This document shows, piece by piece, positions 47,957 through 56,386 of a DNA stretch of 64,000 nucleotides. Position numbers and translations under genes: made by a program. The DNA is from Streptomyces sp. NRRL S-340 (lineage in GTDB: Bacteria; Actinomycetota; Actinomycetes; Streptomycetales; Streptomycetaceae), in NCBI RefSeq assembly GCF_000720185.1, contig NZ_JOIY01000049.1, forward strand, positions 12,291 to 76,290, read 5' to 3'. Position 1 is the first letter of the stretch. Each line of letters begins with the position of its first letter. The notes beneath the pieces were generated by a model. The model ran no database searches. It saw nothing but the letters and a program-made list of their open reading frames with translations, and was not told the origin of the DNA.

Positions 47957-48775
47957 TCAGCCTCCGATGGTAGTGACGCCGGCCGTTCGTCCGGTCGACG
48001 AGGGTTCCCGCCGCGAACGGGCCAGGAGCAGGAAGGTCCACCGCGCGCCCGCCAGCGGCAGGACGAGCGCGACGGCCTGGAACAGGGCCGTGTCGACCGC
48101 GGTGGTGAGGAGTGTCGCGGCGGGGGCGACGCGCGGGGAGCGCCGCGCGTGCGGGCCGCGGCAGCCCAGTGCCGCCAGCAGCAGGGCGCAGCCCCAGCCG
48201 GCCACCGGGCCCGCCCGGTCCAGGGCGGTGGCCACCGCGACCCCGAACACGGCGGCCTGCTCGGCCCAGGCCGCGAGCAGGCCGAGCGCGAGCGGTACGA
48301 GAGGCGGCCAGGCTCCGGCGCCGGGGAGCGCGGACGCGTGCCGCATCCAGGCGCTGCGTTGCAGGGCGGCCCACTGTGAGACGGAGGGCTGTGCGCCGGT
48401 GTCCCGCCGGACGGCGGCGAGTTCGCCGAGCGTGCCGCACAGCAGGGCGGCGCAGGCCAACTCCCCGGCACCGACGAGCAGCCCGGCGGGCAGCAGCTGC
48501 CAGGACCGGCCGCAGAGGCGGAACGGGTCGCCGGCGTCCCGCGGCGAGGTGAGCGCCCACCACGCGCCGGTCAGCGCGAGCGCCGCCAGCGGCGGAGCGA
48601 ACCGCGCGGCCCACTGCGCGGCCGGCGAGCGTGTGTCCGCGCGGCCCGCCGTACCCGGGCTGCCGGCCGAACCCGAGCGGCCCGCCGCACCTGAGCGGCC
48701 GGCCAGGCCCGCGCGGACGGCCGGGACCGCCCAGCAGGCGAGGACCAGCAGCGGCGGTACGGCGCCGGCGGTCAC
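47957..48775 (-). CDS. Multi-spanning membrane protein, possible SagF-like
   Basis: A 272-residue Ala/Leu-rich protein with about six helices (VPPLLVLACWAVPAV, FAPPLAALALTGAWWAL, LLPAGLLVGAGELACAALL, PLVPLALGLLAAWAEQAAVF, GWGCALLLAALGC, ALFQAVALVLPLAGARWTFL). I recognise no catalytic motif. The GTG start overlaps the stop of the CPBP protease gene (GTGA), so the two are coupled. In the streptolysin S operon the CPBP protein SagE is followed by the membrane protein SagF, of unknown role; the same order here suggests a counterpart, but no sequence similarity could be tested. Confidence 0.65.
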   Translation of the reverse strand: MTAGAVPPLLVLACWAVPAVRAGLAGRSGAAGRSGSAGSPGTAGRADTRSPAAQWAARFAPPLAALALTGAWWALTSPRDAGDPFRLCGRSWQLLPAGLLVGAGELACAALLCGTLGELAAVRRDTGAQPSVSQWAALQRSAWMRHASALPGAGAWPPLVPLALGLLAAWAEQAAVFGVAVATALDRAGPVAGWGCALLLAALGCRGPHARRSPRVAPAATLLTTAVDTALFQAVALVLPLAGARWTFLLLARSRREPSSTGRTAGVTTIGG

Positions 48776-49560
48776 CGTGCGCCCTCCGTCCTCGCCCGCG
48801 ACACGGCGCGGTGGTGCAGCCAGGCGCGCAGGTTGAACAGCACGTGGCCGAGTACCGGCGCGAGCACGGTGCCGGTCGCGGCCACCGCCACGGTGGCCGC
48901 CAGCGACAGGGGGAGCTTCGCCAGCACCTGGTTCCAGCCGAAGAACAGGTGGGCCAGGCCGAAGGCCAGCACGCCCAGGGCCAGTGCCGCCAGGCGCAGC
49001 AGCGGGGCGTGGGCGCGCAGCGCCACGTCGTACCAGACGCCGCGGAACACCGTCTCCTCCACCACGGCGGCGGACAGCGTCCACGCCGGGCCGGTCGGCA
49101 GCCGCCGGTCCTTCGCGCTGGGCCGCCACGCCCCGTCACGTTCCTGCCGGGACGGCGCGGCGACGGCCTCCCGGCCCGGCACGGCGCCGGGCCCGCGGCC
49201 TCCTCGCCCGGGTCCTTCGCGCCCCGTGGCGCGCGACCGTCCCAGCGCCCGCAGCACCGCCCGGTCGCCGGCCGTCGCCACGAGCGCCACCGCGCCGCCC
49301 GCGGCGACCGCCGCGGCCACCCGCCACGGCGGCGGCAGGGACGGCGCCGCGCGCCACAGCACGGCGGGTCCCTGGACCAGCAGCCCGCCCGCCGTGACCG
49401 CCGCGCCGAGGGCGACGTAGACCGGGAGCATCGGCGTACCCCGGTCGTCCAGGTAGCGGTTGTGCACGGCTCCCGCCAGGTTCAGCGTCGCGAGTGCGCA
49501 CAGCGCGAGGCCGGTGAGCAGGTAGAGCCGCAGCTCAGGGGTAAGGGTGAGGGGCAGCAC
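48772..49560 (-). CDS. CPBP (CAAX/SagE-like) intramembrane metalloprotease
   Basis: A 262-residue membrane protease. Motif 1 VVEETVFRGVWYD has Glu 168-Glu 169 and Arg 173; motif 2 GLAHLFFGW has His 204; motif 3 LGHVLFNL has His 239 and Asn 243, together the glutamate-type intramembrane protease site. About seven helices, with a long Gly/Arg-rich loop at 105-155. In LAP operons such proteins (SagE) are tied to leader removal or immunity. The GTG start lies 26 bases inside the end of the YcaO gene with GGAGG eight bases upstream, so it is translationally coupled. Confidence 0.85.
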   Translation of the reverse strand: MLPLTLTPELRLYLLTGLALCALATLNLAGAVHNRYLDDRGTPMLPVYVALGAAVTAGGLLVQGPAVLWRAAPSLPPPWRVAAAVAAGGAVALVATAGDRAVLRALGRSRATGREGPGRGGRGPGAVPGREAVAAPSRQERDGAWRPSAKDRRLPTGPAWTLSAAVVEETVFRGVWYDVALRAHAPLLRLAALALGVLAFGLAHLFFGWNQVLAKLPLSLAATVAVAATGTVLAPVLGHVLFNLRAWLHHRAVSRARTEGAR

Positions 49561-50902
49561 CGTGGAAGCCTCCGTAGGCGGCGAACCGGGGGTGGGCGGC
49601 CGGTGGCGCGGCCGGCAGCGGCAGCACCAGGGTGCCGGTCGAGAACACCCGCACCACGGTGAATCCCAGCGCGCGGACGTCTGCGGTGGTCAGGTCGGCG
49701 AAGTACAGGTCCTTGCCACTGGCGCGGTAGGCGTCGACGAGCGCGGCGATCTGCTCGCGGCGCGGCCGGGTGTCGTCAGCCGGCAGATCGCTCGCGGCGG
49801 CCTCCTCGCAGGCGGCGAAGCGGTCCTCGACCTCCTTGGCGCCCCCGGCCGCCGCGTAACTGCCGACGTTGGCCTCCAGGTCGTAGAAGTCCTCCGGGGC
49901 CTCCTCCGCCGCACCGGGGCCGTGGTCGATGCGCTTCTCCACCGCGAGCCATCCGGCCAGCCACCGCACGCCGGCCGCCTCCAGCAGCGCCCGGTACATC
50001 GTGTCGGCCAGCCTGGTGCCGCTGCCGAGGCCGACCGCGATCTGCGGCACGAGGCCCGGGGGGCGCCGCAGCAGGCAGGCCACCGTGAAGCCGGGCAGGT
50101 CGGGGTTGGTCAGCAGGTGGAACTCGGGCGGGAGATCACCGCGCGGGAAGACCTCGCGCACCAGGTCGTCGACGATCCGGGTGCGCCGGTCGCCGCGGAT
50201 GCGCACGCTGGGCCGGGTGCCGTGCCAGTGACCGATGGCCGAGTCGATCTGCACGGCCTCCGAGAGCGCGGCGGCCAGCGCCGCGTCGGGATCGGTGTGC
50301 GCGGCGGCGCCGGTGGTGACGGCGGGCGCCAGCCAGGGTTCGTCGTCGCGCGGCACGTAGCCGAGGAAGTACCACTGGGCGGGGATCAGCCCGCTGAACC
50401 GCCCCAGCAGTGAGGGGAGCCGGACCCAGCCCATCTCGGCGTCCGGGTCGAACCGGTCGAAGAGGAAGCCCTTCGCCCGGTGCTGCGCCGGGGTGAAGAG
50501 CGTCAACTGCTCCTCGGTCGGGACCCGTTCCCCGGCCGCGGTCAGCTCCCGGTGGCTGGCGTACCGCACGGGGAAGCGGCCCTCCAGGGGGGCGACGTTG
50601 CAGGCGTAGCGTTCGAGGGACTCGGCGAGCACCCGGATCCGCGCCTCGAACGGCTCCGTGCCGAAGCCGCCGAGGTGGAAACTGCCGGCCTTCGGCGCGG
50701 GCAGGTCCTGGAGCAGGTGTACGCCGGTGAGGTCGGCGCTCGCGATGAGCATGCGCGGGTCGCTGCGGCTGCGGGTGAGGTGGTCGAGCACCGGGACGAT
50801 GCCGCACAGTCCGCCGTGCACACGGCGGCGGAGCGCCTCGGCGCGCTGCATCTCGTCCTGCCGGACGTTCGGCGCGAGCGGCACGGACGACGGCTCAGAC
50901 AT
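49535..50902 (-). CDS. YcaO cyclodehydratase 1 (SagD-like)
   Basis: A 455-residue YcaO ATPase that phosphorylates the peptide backbone, driving conversion of Cys/Ser/Thr to azolines. ATP/Mg residues sit in EARIRVLAESLERYACN (Glu 94, Glu 97) and in ALAAALSEAVQIDSA (Glu 215, Gln 218), with the GAAAHTDPD loop before it. The C-terminus ends PHPYP; the proline-rich tail of azoline-forming YcaOs (PxPxP-like) lies in the active site. Its ATG overlaps the E1-like gene by eight bases. With the E1-like protein next door and no TfuA in the window, the azoline-forming class is favoured over thioamide or amidine formation. Confidence 0.93.
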   Translation of the reverse strand: MSEPSSVPLAPNVRQDEMQRAEALRRRVHGGLCGIVPVLDHLTRSRSDPRMLIASADLTGVHLLQDLPAPKAGSFHLGGFGTEPFEARIRVLAESLERYACNVAPLEGRFPVRYASHRELTAAGERVPTEEQLTLFTPAQHRAKGFLFDRFDPDAEMGWVRLPSLLGRFSGLIPAQWYFLGYVPRDDEPWLAPAVTTGAAAHTDPDAALAAALSEAVQIDSAIGHWHGTRPSVRIRGDRRTRIVDDLVREVFPRGDLPPEFHLLTNPDLPGFTVACLLRRPPGLVPQIAVGLGSGTRLADTMYRALLEAAGVRWLAGWLAVEKRIDHGPGAAEEAPEDFYDLEANVGSYAAAGGAKEVEDRFAACEEAAASDLPADDTRPRREQIAALVDAYRASGKDLYFADLTTADVRALGFTVVRVFSTGTLVLPLPAAPPAAHPRFAAYGGFHGAAPHPYP

Positions 50903-51926
50903 CGAGCCACGCCCTCGGGTCGTAGTACAGCGGGGAGTCGTCGCGTTCGGCCACCGTGCCGCAGCCGACGCAACCGGGCAGCGGCAGCACCTCGTTGTAG
51001 GCGATCTCCATGGTCGGAAGGTGCATGCCCAGCACCTTCTCCACGGTGAACGCGGTGCCGGTGTGCAGGTAGTTGACGGCTTCCAGGGCCAGGTGGGAGG
51101 CGAGCAGCGCGGTGACCGGCGCGGCCACCGGCGGGGTGCCCAGGCGTACGGCGCCGCGGGCCAGGGCCTCCTTGTAGCGCACGTAGGACGCCTTCTCGCG
51201 CAGGTTCATCACCACGCGGGTCTCGAAGCACTCGTAACAGGCGGAGCGGCCCGGCACCACGGTGGGGCCCGCGAAGACGTACGGTCCGTCGACGGCGCCG
51301 TGCAGCCAGGTGATGCCGAGCCGGGCGGCGAGCCGGTTGAACACCTGGAAGCGCTGCGGGTCGATCACGGTGGCGGTCAGCACCGCGTACGCGCCGCGCC
51401 AGGGTTCGAACTCGTCGGCGAGCGCGCGCAGTCGCAGCCCGTCGTGGACGACGGCCGGGTCGACGCCGGCGAGCCGGCGCACCAGCGGGTCGTCCGAGCC
51501 GGGGCGCACGACGGGGAGTCCGTGCCCGTCCCCGAGCGCGTCGCGCACACGAGCGGTCACTTCCGGATCGCCCAGGAGCAGCACCTGGGTGGCGTGCTCG
51601 GCCGGTGTGGTCCGGCCGAGCGAGGACACGTCGTCGAGGTAGGCGTCGAGCGCGCTGCCGGGCCCCTCCCGCAGCACTCCCAGCTCCGCGAGATGGCCGG
51701 TCAGGGCCTCGACCTCGGCGGGGGTGACACCGTGGCGCACGGCGAGTTCCGCGGGGGACGCGGTGCCGTCCAGGTCGGTCACGAGGGCGAGCAGTTTCCC
51801 GCCGCCGCCCTCGTCCGTGACGGTGCGGGACTCCATGTTCCATATGCCCGTTCGGAACTCCACGATGTCCGGACTGTGCCCGATCACCGTGACCGATTGG
51901 CTTACTCGGGGATTCTTTCCCGTCAC
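50895..51926 (-). CDS. E1-like TOMM partner / leader-binding protein 1 (SagC-like)
   Basis: A 343-residue ThiF/E1-fold protein. The start reads HSPDIVEFRTGIWNMESRTV, the conserved opening of leader-binding cyclodehydratase partners, followed by a winged-helix-like RRE region (about 45-90: GTASPAELAVRHGVTPAEVE). A Rossmann part (VLLLGDPEVTARVRDAL) has lost the adenylation motif, as in SagC. Two CxxC pairs, Cys 230/233 (SACYECFE) and Cys 319/322 (GCVGCGT), form the structural zinc site. It should present the precursor to YcaO 1. The GTG start at 51926 has GGAGG seven to eight bases upstream. Confidence 0.9.
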   Translation of the reverse strand: MTGKNPRVSQSVTVIGHSPDIVEFRTGIWNMESRTVTDEGGGGKLLALVTDLDGTASPAELAVRHGVTPAEVEALTGHLAELGVLREGPGSALDAYLDDVSSLGRTTPAEHATQVLLLGDPEVTARVRDALGDGHGLPVVRPGSDDPLVRRLAGVDPAVVHDGLRLRALADEFEPWRGAYAVLTATVIDPQRFQVFNRLAARLGITWLHGAVDGPYVFAGPTVVPGRSACYECFETRVVMNLREKASYVRYKEALARGAVRLGTPPVAAPVTALLASHLALEAVNYLHTGTAFTVEKVLGMHLPTMEIAYNEVLPLPGCVGCGTVAERDDSPLYYDPRAWLDV

Positions 51927-52005
51927 CGAGAAACCTCCAGCCCGTAAAGGTGAGTTGTTCGTTCGGTCGAATGTCGTGCGGACCGGATGGCGGACCGGAT
52001 ACGAA

Positions 52006-52932
52006 TCACAGGGGAAGGCCGACAAGAATGGTGTGGAGCAGGGTCTCCAGCACTCCGTCGATACCGAGGGCAGCGTTCGCCTCGTCGTCGTAATAGCCGG
52101 AGAAGTCGGTGGCGGCCAGGTGCGCTCCGGTCACCGCGAGGTGGATGTTCTGTGACAGGGCGCCGCACTCGTGGAAGACGAAGCGCATGCCGCGCGGCCC
52201 GTACTTGCGCATGGACCGCCAGGGGCGGGCGACCAGCAGGAGCACCGCGGCGGCGTCCCGCGGGTGCGGGCCGCCCGGGGCGTCCTGCAGCGCGTCGAGC
52301 AGCGCGGACAGGCCCTCCGGTCCGGTGTGCGCGGCGAGCGCGTCGCGCTCCGGCAGGTAGCGGTGGACGCCGGGCGGCACGCCGTCCACCCGGGAGGCGG
52401 CCACCCACACCTGGACCGGGCGCAGTCCGCCGGCGCTGGGCACGGCGTGGAAGGCCCCGGTCAGCGGCACGCCGTCGGCGGTGCGGACCTCGGCGTCGGC
52501 CGTGCGGCCCGCGCCGTGCCGCAGCAGCGCCGCCAGCTGTCCGGCGGCGAGCGGCCCGGCGGCGAAGTCCCGTTCGCTGCGCCTGCGTTCGACCACCTCG
52601 GTCAGCGGCTCCGTGAGCGGCGCCGAGGGCGGCAGGGCGGTCAGCGCCTCGGCCGGCACCTGCTCGGCGCCCTGGTGGGCCCAGCACATCGCCAGCGGGT
52701 CGGAGGAGTACGCCGAGATCGACAGCTGTGTCTGGCGGTCCCACCGCCGCAGGCGGGAGGCGACGAGGAACTCCTCGGCGACGCGCGGCAGCCGGGGGTC
52801 GTCGGCGTTGTCCGCGCGGAAGGAGTGCGTACGCAGCCCCGTGCCACCGGCCTCGGGGGCGCGTGAGCGGCGCGCGGTGGCCAGCACGGCTGCGCGGGAG
52901 AGGGAGGGCGAGGCGGAAACCGGGTCGGTCAC
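52006..52932 (-). CDS. SagB-type FMN azoline dehydrogenase 1
   Basis: A 308-residue nitroreductase-fold enzyme oxidising azolines to azoles with FMN. The FMN-phosphate motif is ERRRSERDFAAGPL; the product-pocket motif PSAGGLRPVQVWV is the family PSAGAL.P; the Lys-Tyr pair required in characterised azoline dehydrogenases occurs in RKYGPRGMRF, followed by HECGALSQNIHLA. The first 95 residues carry SISAYSSDPLAMCWAHQG, an N-terminal helical domain typical of SagB types. The GTG at 52932 follows GAGGAAAG. It lies between precursor 1 and the E1-like gene, on the same strand. Confidence 0.93.
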   Translation of the reverse strand: MTDPVSASPSLSRAAVLATARRSRAPEAGGTGLRTHSFRADNADDPRLPRVAEEFLVASRLRRWDRQTQLSISAYSSDPLAMCWAHQGAEQVPAEALTALPPSAPLTEPLTEVVERRRSERDFAAGPLAAGQLAALLRHGAGRTADAEVRTADGVPLTGAFHAVPSAGGLRPVQVWVAASRVDGVPPGVHRYLPERDALAAHTGPEGLSALLDALQDAPGGPHPRDAAAVLLLVARPWRSMRKYGPRGMRFVFHECGALSQNIHLAVTGAHLAATDFSGYYDDEANAALGIDGVLETLLHTILVGLPL

Positions 52933-53103
52933 GGACACTCTTTCCTCAGCACGGACGATCCTTCTTCGAGAAGGCCTACGAGGTGCGCCGGGCCGTCTCG
53001 CGGACCTGCGCCCAGGCCTGCGGTCCGGCCGCGGGCGGACGGACCCGGGCGGGGACCGGGGCACTGGCCGCCGGCCCCCGCCCGGCGATCACGGGGCCGA
53101 GAC

Positions 53104-53211
53104 TCAGCCGCGGCGGCGCACGACGGCGCCACAGCAGGAGGAGCAGGCACCCGGCACGACGACCTCGCGGTCGTCGCGCTTCTCGCTGGCGGTGGTGGTC
53201 GTGATCTTCAT
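53104..53211 (-). CDS. LAP precursor peptide 1 (35 residues)
   Basis: An ATG preceded at five bases by a perfect AGGAGG, first gene of the left arm. The 35-residue product has a hydrophilic leader (MKITTTTASEKRDDREVVVP) then a short core beginning GACSSCCGAVV and a basic tail RRRG. The core has three Cys and two Ser, all potential heterocycles. The leader-core junction VVVPGAC resembles the VAPGGC junction of the streptolysin S precursor SagA. It is far too short for default gene callers. Co-directional with SagB, E1 and YcaO genes, so YcaO set 1 is the likely modifier. No other function is apparent. Confidence 0.85.
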   Translation of the reverse strand: MKITTTTASEKRDDREVVVPGACSSCCGAVVRRRG

Positions 53212-53497
53212 GGGGACCTCCTGTTGGTGAATGCCCGGTAAAGGCTTTCCAAGGAAAGTGCCAAGGGCTTCCCATATGGCCGGCGAAATACATCCGACCT
53301 GGTTTCAGCCCTTGCCATGCACGGCCGGGAAAGCCGCGAGGCGCTCCGGCCGCCGTCAGGCAACCACAGTCCGCGGCGGCCGAACAATGGGCCTTGGGTG
53401 CATCGGATTCTGCACCGATGAACAGTGTTAGCAGCGGTGGTCGGAAAGATTGAATAGCTGACGGTGCCGGCCCCCGCCGCCCACCGGAAGGAGAAAG
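53212..53497. promoter_or_regulatory. Divergent promoter region of the two cluster arms
   Basis: An AT-richer 286-base gap between precursor 1 (minus) and the P450 (plus). It contains the 15-base cluster motif at 53420-53434 and presumably promoters for both arms. No gene is visible inside. Confidence 0.6.
53420..53434 (+). promoter_or_regulatory. Cluster-specific motif GAACAGTGTTAGCAG (copy 1)
   Basis: An identical 15-base sequence occurs at 62408-62422 before the methyltransferase gene, and its 9-base core recurs upstream of the SARP gene. Here it lies 64 bases before the P450 start. Its central TGTTAGCA is near-palindromic. Likely the binding site of a pathway regulator (SARP or LuxR-type), or a shared promoter element. 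Confidence 0.65.
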
Positions 53498-54772
53498 ATG
53501 ACGACCAGCGCGCGCACCTCGCACGCGGACGCCCCCGGCGCTTCCCCGGACGTTCCCGAAGCACCCTTCGGCCCCGAATGGGCGGCCGACCCGCACCCTG
53601 CGTACGCGCGGCTGCGCGCCGAGGGGCCGGTGCGGCGCGTCCGCGTCCGCGAGGGCCTCGAACCCTGGGTGGTCAGCCGGTACGCGGACGTCAAGGCGAT
53701 GCTGGGCGACCCTCGTCTGAGCACCGACCCGGCCGTCGCCGCGGATCCCGTACGCGAGGCCATCGGCCGCGGCCGGCCCGAGGAGAAGGTGTCGCTGCTC
53801 GGCCGCCACCTGCTGAGCACCGACCCGCCGGAGCACACCTCGATGCGGCGCCTGATGTCCCGGGCGATGACACCGCGGCGCACCGCCGCGCTGGAGGAGC
53901 CGGTGCGCCGGCGGGCCGAGGCGCTCCTCGACGCGGCCGCCGGCCGGGACCGCTTCGACCTGCTCGACGAGTACGCCGTGCCGCTCGCCGTCGACGTGGT
54001 GTGCCGGCTGCTCGGCGTGCCGGAGGAGATGACGGAGCCGTTCCTCGCCTGCGCGCGGTCGTTCTCCCGCGCCGAACTCGACGAGGGCGACGCCTTCGCC
54101 GAGGCCGCCGACGCGCTGGGCGAGCACCTGGTGCCCTGGGTGCTCGGCGCCCGCGAGCGCGGCGGCGACAGCCTGGTGGGGCTGCTGGCGTCGGGCGAGG
54201 GCGAGGAGGAACTCGACCCGCACCGGCTCATCGACGTCGTCTACCACTTGTTCTTCTCCGGCTACGAGTCCAGCGCCTACTTCGTGTGCAACACCGCCCT
54301 GCTCCTGCTCACCCACCCCGAGCAGCGCCGGCAGGTGCGGGAGAAGCCGGAGCTGATGGAAGCGGTGGTCGAGGAGGCGCTGCGCCTGGAGGGCTCGGTG
54401 AAGGTGCCCACGTGGCGGTTCGCCAACCAGGACTTCGACCTGGCGGGCGCCCCGGTGCGGCGCGGGGACGCCGTGCTGGCCCTGCTCAACTCGGCGGGCC
54501 GCGACCCCGAGGTGGTGGACGACCCCGACAGCTTCCGGCTCGACCGTCCCTCCTGCCCGCACCTGGCGTTCAGCCACGGCATCCACCACTGCCTGGGCGC
54601 CGCCGTCGGCCGGCTGGAGAGCCGCGTGGCCCTGTCCGCCCTCTTCGGGCGCTTCCCCGGCATACGTCTCGCCGTACCGGCCGGGGAACTCTCCTGGCGG
54701 GACAACCTGATGATGCGCGGCGTGACCGCACTGCCCGTCGTGCCGGGCCCGGACGGGGGGATCGCGCCGTGA
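53498..54772 (+). CDS. Cytochrome P450 of the LAP cluster
   Basis: A 424-residue soluble P450. Heme loop FSHGIHHCLGAAVGRLES with the Cys ligand near residue 366; I-helix LFFSGYESSAYF, where the usual acid-Thr pair is Glu-Ser; ExxR in EEALRLEG. No membrane anchor. It is the first gene of the right arm and overlaps the YcaO 2 start (GTGA), so it is probably made in step with the modification set and hydroxylates or cross-links the modified peptide. No ferredoxin gene is nearby. ATG at 53498 follows GGAAGGAGA. The cluster motif lies directly upstream. Confidence 0.92.
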   Translation: MTTSARTSHADAPGASPDVPEAPFGPEWAADPHPAYARLRAEGPVRRVRVREGLEPWVVSRYADVKAMLGDPRLSTDPAVAADPVREAIGRGRPEEKVSLLGRHLLSTDPPEHTSMRRLMSRAMTPRRTAALEEPVRRRAEALLDAAAGRDRFDLLDEYAVPLAVDVVCRLLGVPEEMTEPFLACARSFSRAELDEGDAFAEAADALGEHLVPWVLGARERGGDSLVGLLASGEGEEELDPHRLIDVVYHLFFSGYESSAYFVCNTALLLLTHPEQRRQVREKPELMEAVVEEALRLEGSVKVPTWRFANQDFDLAGAPVRRGDAVLALLNSAGRDPEVVDDPDSFRLDRPSCPHLAFSHGIHHCLGAAVGRLESRVALSALFGRFPGIRLAVPAGELSWRDNLMMRGVTALPVVPGPDGGIAP

Positions 54773-56247
54773 CCGCCGCCCCTGCCCTCCGCTCCACCTG
54801 GGTCAACCGGGGCCACGAGGCGTTCCCCGCGACCATGACGGACCACGAGCACGCGGCGCTGGGCGAACTGCTCGCGCTGTACAACCCGATCGGCGGCCCG
54901 ATCACCAAGGTCTTCACCGAACTCGGCGGCCCCGGACCGCTGCACAGCAACGTCGCCACCGCCTCGTTCAGCAGCATCGACCGGCTGCTGCGGCGGCTGA
55001 CCGGCGTGCCCTCGCTCGACCCCGGCACCCAGGACAGCATCAGCGCGGGCGGCAAGGGCTACTCGCTCTTCGACATGTTCGCCTCCAGCGCCGGCGAGAC
55101 CGTCGAGCGGGTGATCGGCTCACTGCGCGGCACCGGCGACACGGAGCAGCGCTTCGGCACGTACGACGAGCTGCGCAGGGCGGGCGTGCCGTGCATGGCC
55201 CCGGAGCGCATACCGCTGTTCTCCGCCGCCCAGTACGCGCGCCCCGGTTTCCTCTACGAGCCGTTCACGCGCACCACGCCCGTCAGCTGGAGCCGCGGCC
55301 GCCGTCTGGTCTCCGGCGACGAGGTGTGGGTGCCGACCCAGCTGGTGGAGCTGGTCCACCTGATGGAGCCCGGCGAGGCGTCCATCGGTTACGCCTCCTC
55401 CGGCGGCCTCAGCAGCCACGTCACCCGGGAGGCCGCGATCTACCACGGGGTGCGCGAGCTGGTCGAGCGCGACGCGACCAACCTGCGCTGGTACCTGCGG
55501 GTGCCGCCGGACCGGGTCACCGTCACCACCGCGCCGCGCAGCCACCGCCTGCGCACGCTGCTCGCGGAACTGGCGACGCACAACGAGCCGGTGGAGCTGC
55601 TCCACCACTCCCTGGACATCCCGGAGATCCCCGTCTTCACCGCGCTGCGCGTGGAGCCCTGGCGGCACCGGTTCGCGTTCTGCGCCGGCGCCGGCGCCGA
55701 CCTCGACGCGGAGACGGCGCTCGCGGAGGCCATCGGGGAGTTCGGGCAGTCCGAACGCATTCTGCGCTCCTCCTTCCTCGCCCCCGACCGCCCCGTCTCC
55801 CAGCTGTTCGCCCGCCAGTTCGGCATGGCCCCCGACGCGCCGCTCACGGACATGCTCACCTACGTGCAGGCCATGGGCTACTACGGCAACCGCGAGCTGC
55901 GCGGACTGCTGGCCGCACACCGCCACGGCGGCGAGGAGGTCGCCCTCGCGGACCTCGGCGCGGCGCCGCAGCGCCACGGGGAGGGCCCCGCCGACGCCGC
56001 ACGGCTCGCCGCGCTGTGCACCGTGCTCGAACGCCACGGCATCGACCCGGTCGTCCTCGACCGCACCCCCGAGGGGCTGTCCCACCTGCGGCTGATGCGG
56101 GTGTTCGCGCCCGAGCTGACCCAGCCCTTCCTCCAGTCCCGCCCGATGCTCGGCCATCCCCGCTTCGCCCGGGTGCGCGACCTGCTGGGGGACCGCTCAC
56201 CGCTGACCGGCGAGCCGCAGGCGTCCCCGCCCCTGCCCTACCCCTGA
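54769..56247 (+). CDS. YcaO cyclodehydratase 2 (SagD-like)
   Basis: A 492-residue YcaO protein, clearly divergent from YcaO 1. ATP-site elements: SAGGKGYSLFDMFASSAGET, with Lys 96, Glu 110 and Glu 113, then SSHVTREAAIYHGVRELVER, with Glu 230 and Glu 233 followed by DA. The C-terminus ends PLPYP, again a proline-rich tail as in azoline-forming YcaOs. The GTG start overlaps the P450 stop by four bases. It precedes precursor 2 by 139 bases and the second E1-like protein follows, so it is the probable cyclodehydratase for the Cys-rich precursor. Confidence 0.92.
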   Translation: MTAAPALRSTWVNRGHEAFPATMTDHEHAALGELLALYNPIGGPITKVFTELGGPGPLHSNVATASFSSIDRLLRRLTGVPSLDPGTQDSISAGGKGYSLFDMFASSAGETVERVIGSLRGTGDTEQRFGTYDELRRAGVPCMAPERIPLFSAAQYARPGFLYEPFTRTTPVSWSRGRRLVSGDEVWVPTQLVELVHLMEPGEASIGYASSGGLSSHVTREAAIYHGVRELVERDATNLRWYLRVPPDRVTVTTAPRSHRLRTLLAELATHNEPVELLHHSLDIPEIPVFTALRVEPWRHRFAFCAGAGADLDAETALAEAIGEFGQSERILRSSFLAPDRPVSQLFARQFGMAPDAPLTDMLTYVQAMGYYGNRELRGLLAAHRHGGEEVALADLGAAPQRHGEGPADAARLAALCTVLERHGIDPVVLDRTPEGLSHLRLMRVFAPELTQPFLQSRPMLGHPRFARVRDLLGDRSPLTGEPQASPPLPYP

Positions 56248-56386
56248 CCCGCGTCGCCCGCGTCGCCCGCGCCGGCGCGCGCGACGGCCCCACGAGCTCC
56301 GGCCGGGACCTTCCGGCCGGGGGCGCGTGATCCACGCGCTGTTTCCCTGTCCGACCGTCAGACCGACACGAGGGAGTCAGGTACGT

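Noticed and set aside
53208..53564. 118-codon minus-strand frame overlapping the P450 start and the promoter gap
   Set aside because: It overlaps real genes, has no ribosome binding site and shows no domain; the 35-codon precursor in another frame has a perfect AGGAGG.
49535..56247. YcaO enzymes as thioamide or amidine formers
   Set aside because: No TfuA homologue is seen, each YcaO has an E1-like partner gene and a proline-rich C-terminus (PHPYP, PLPYP), as in azoline formation.
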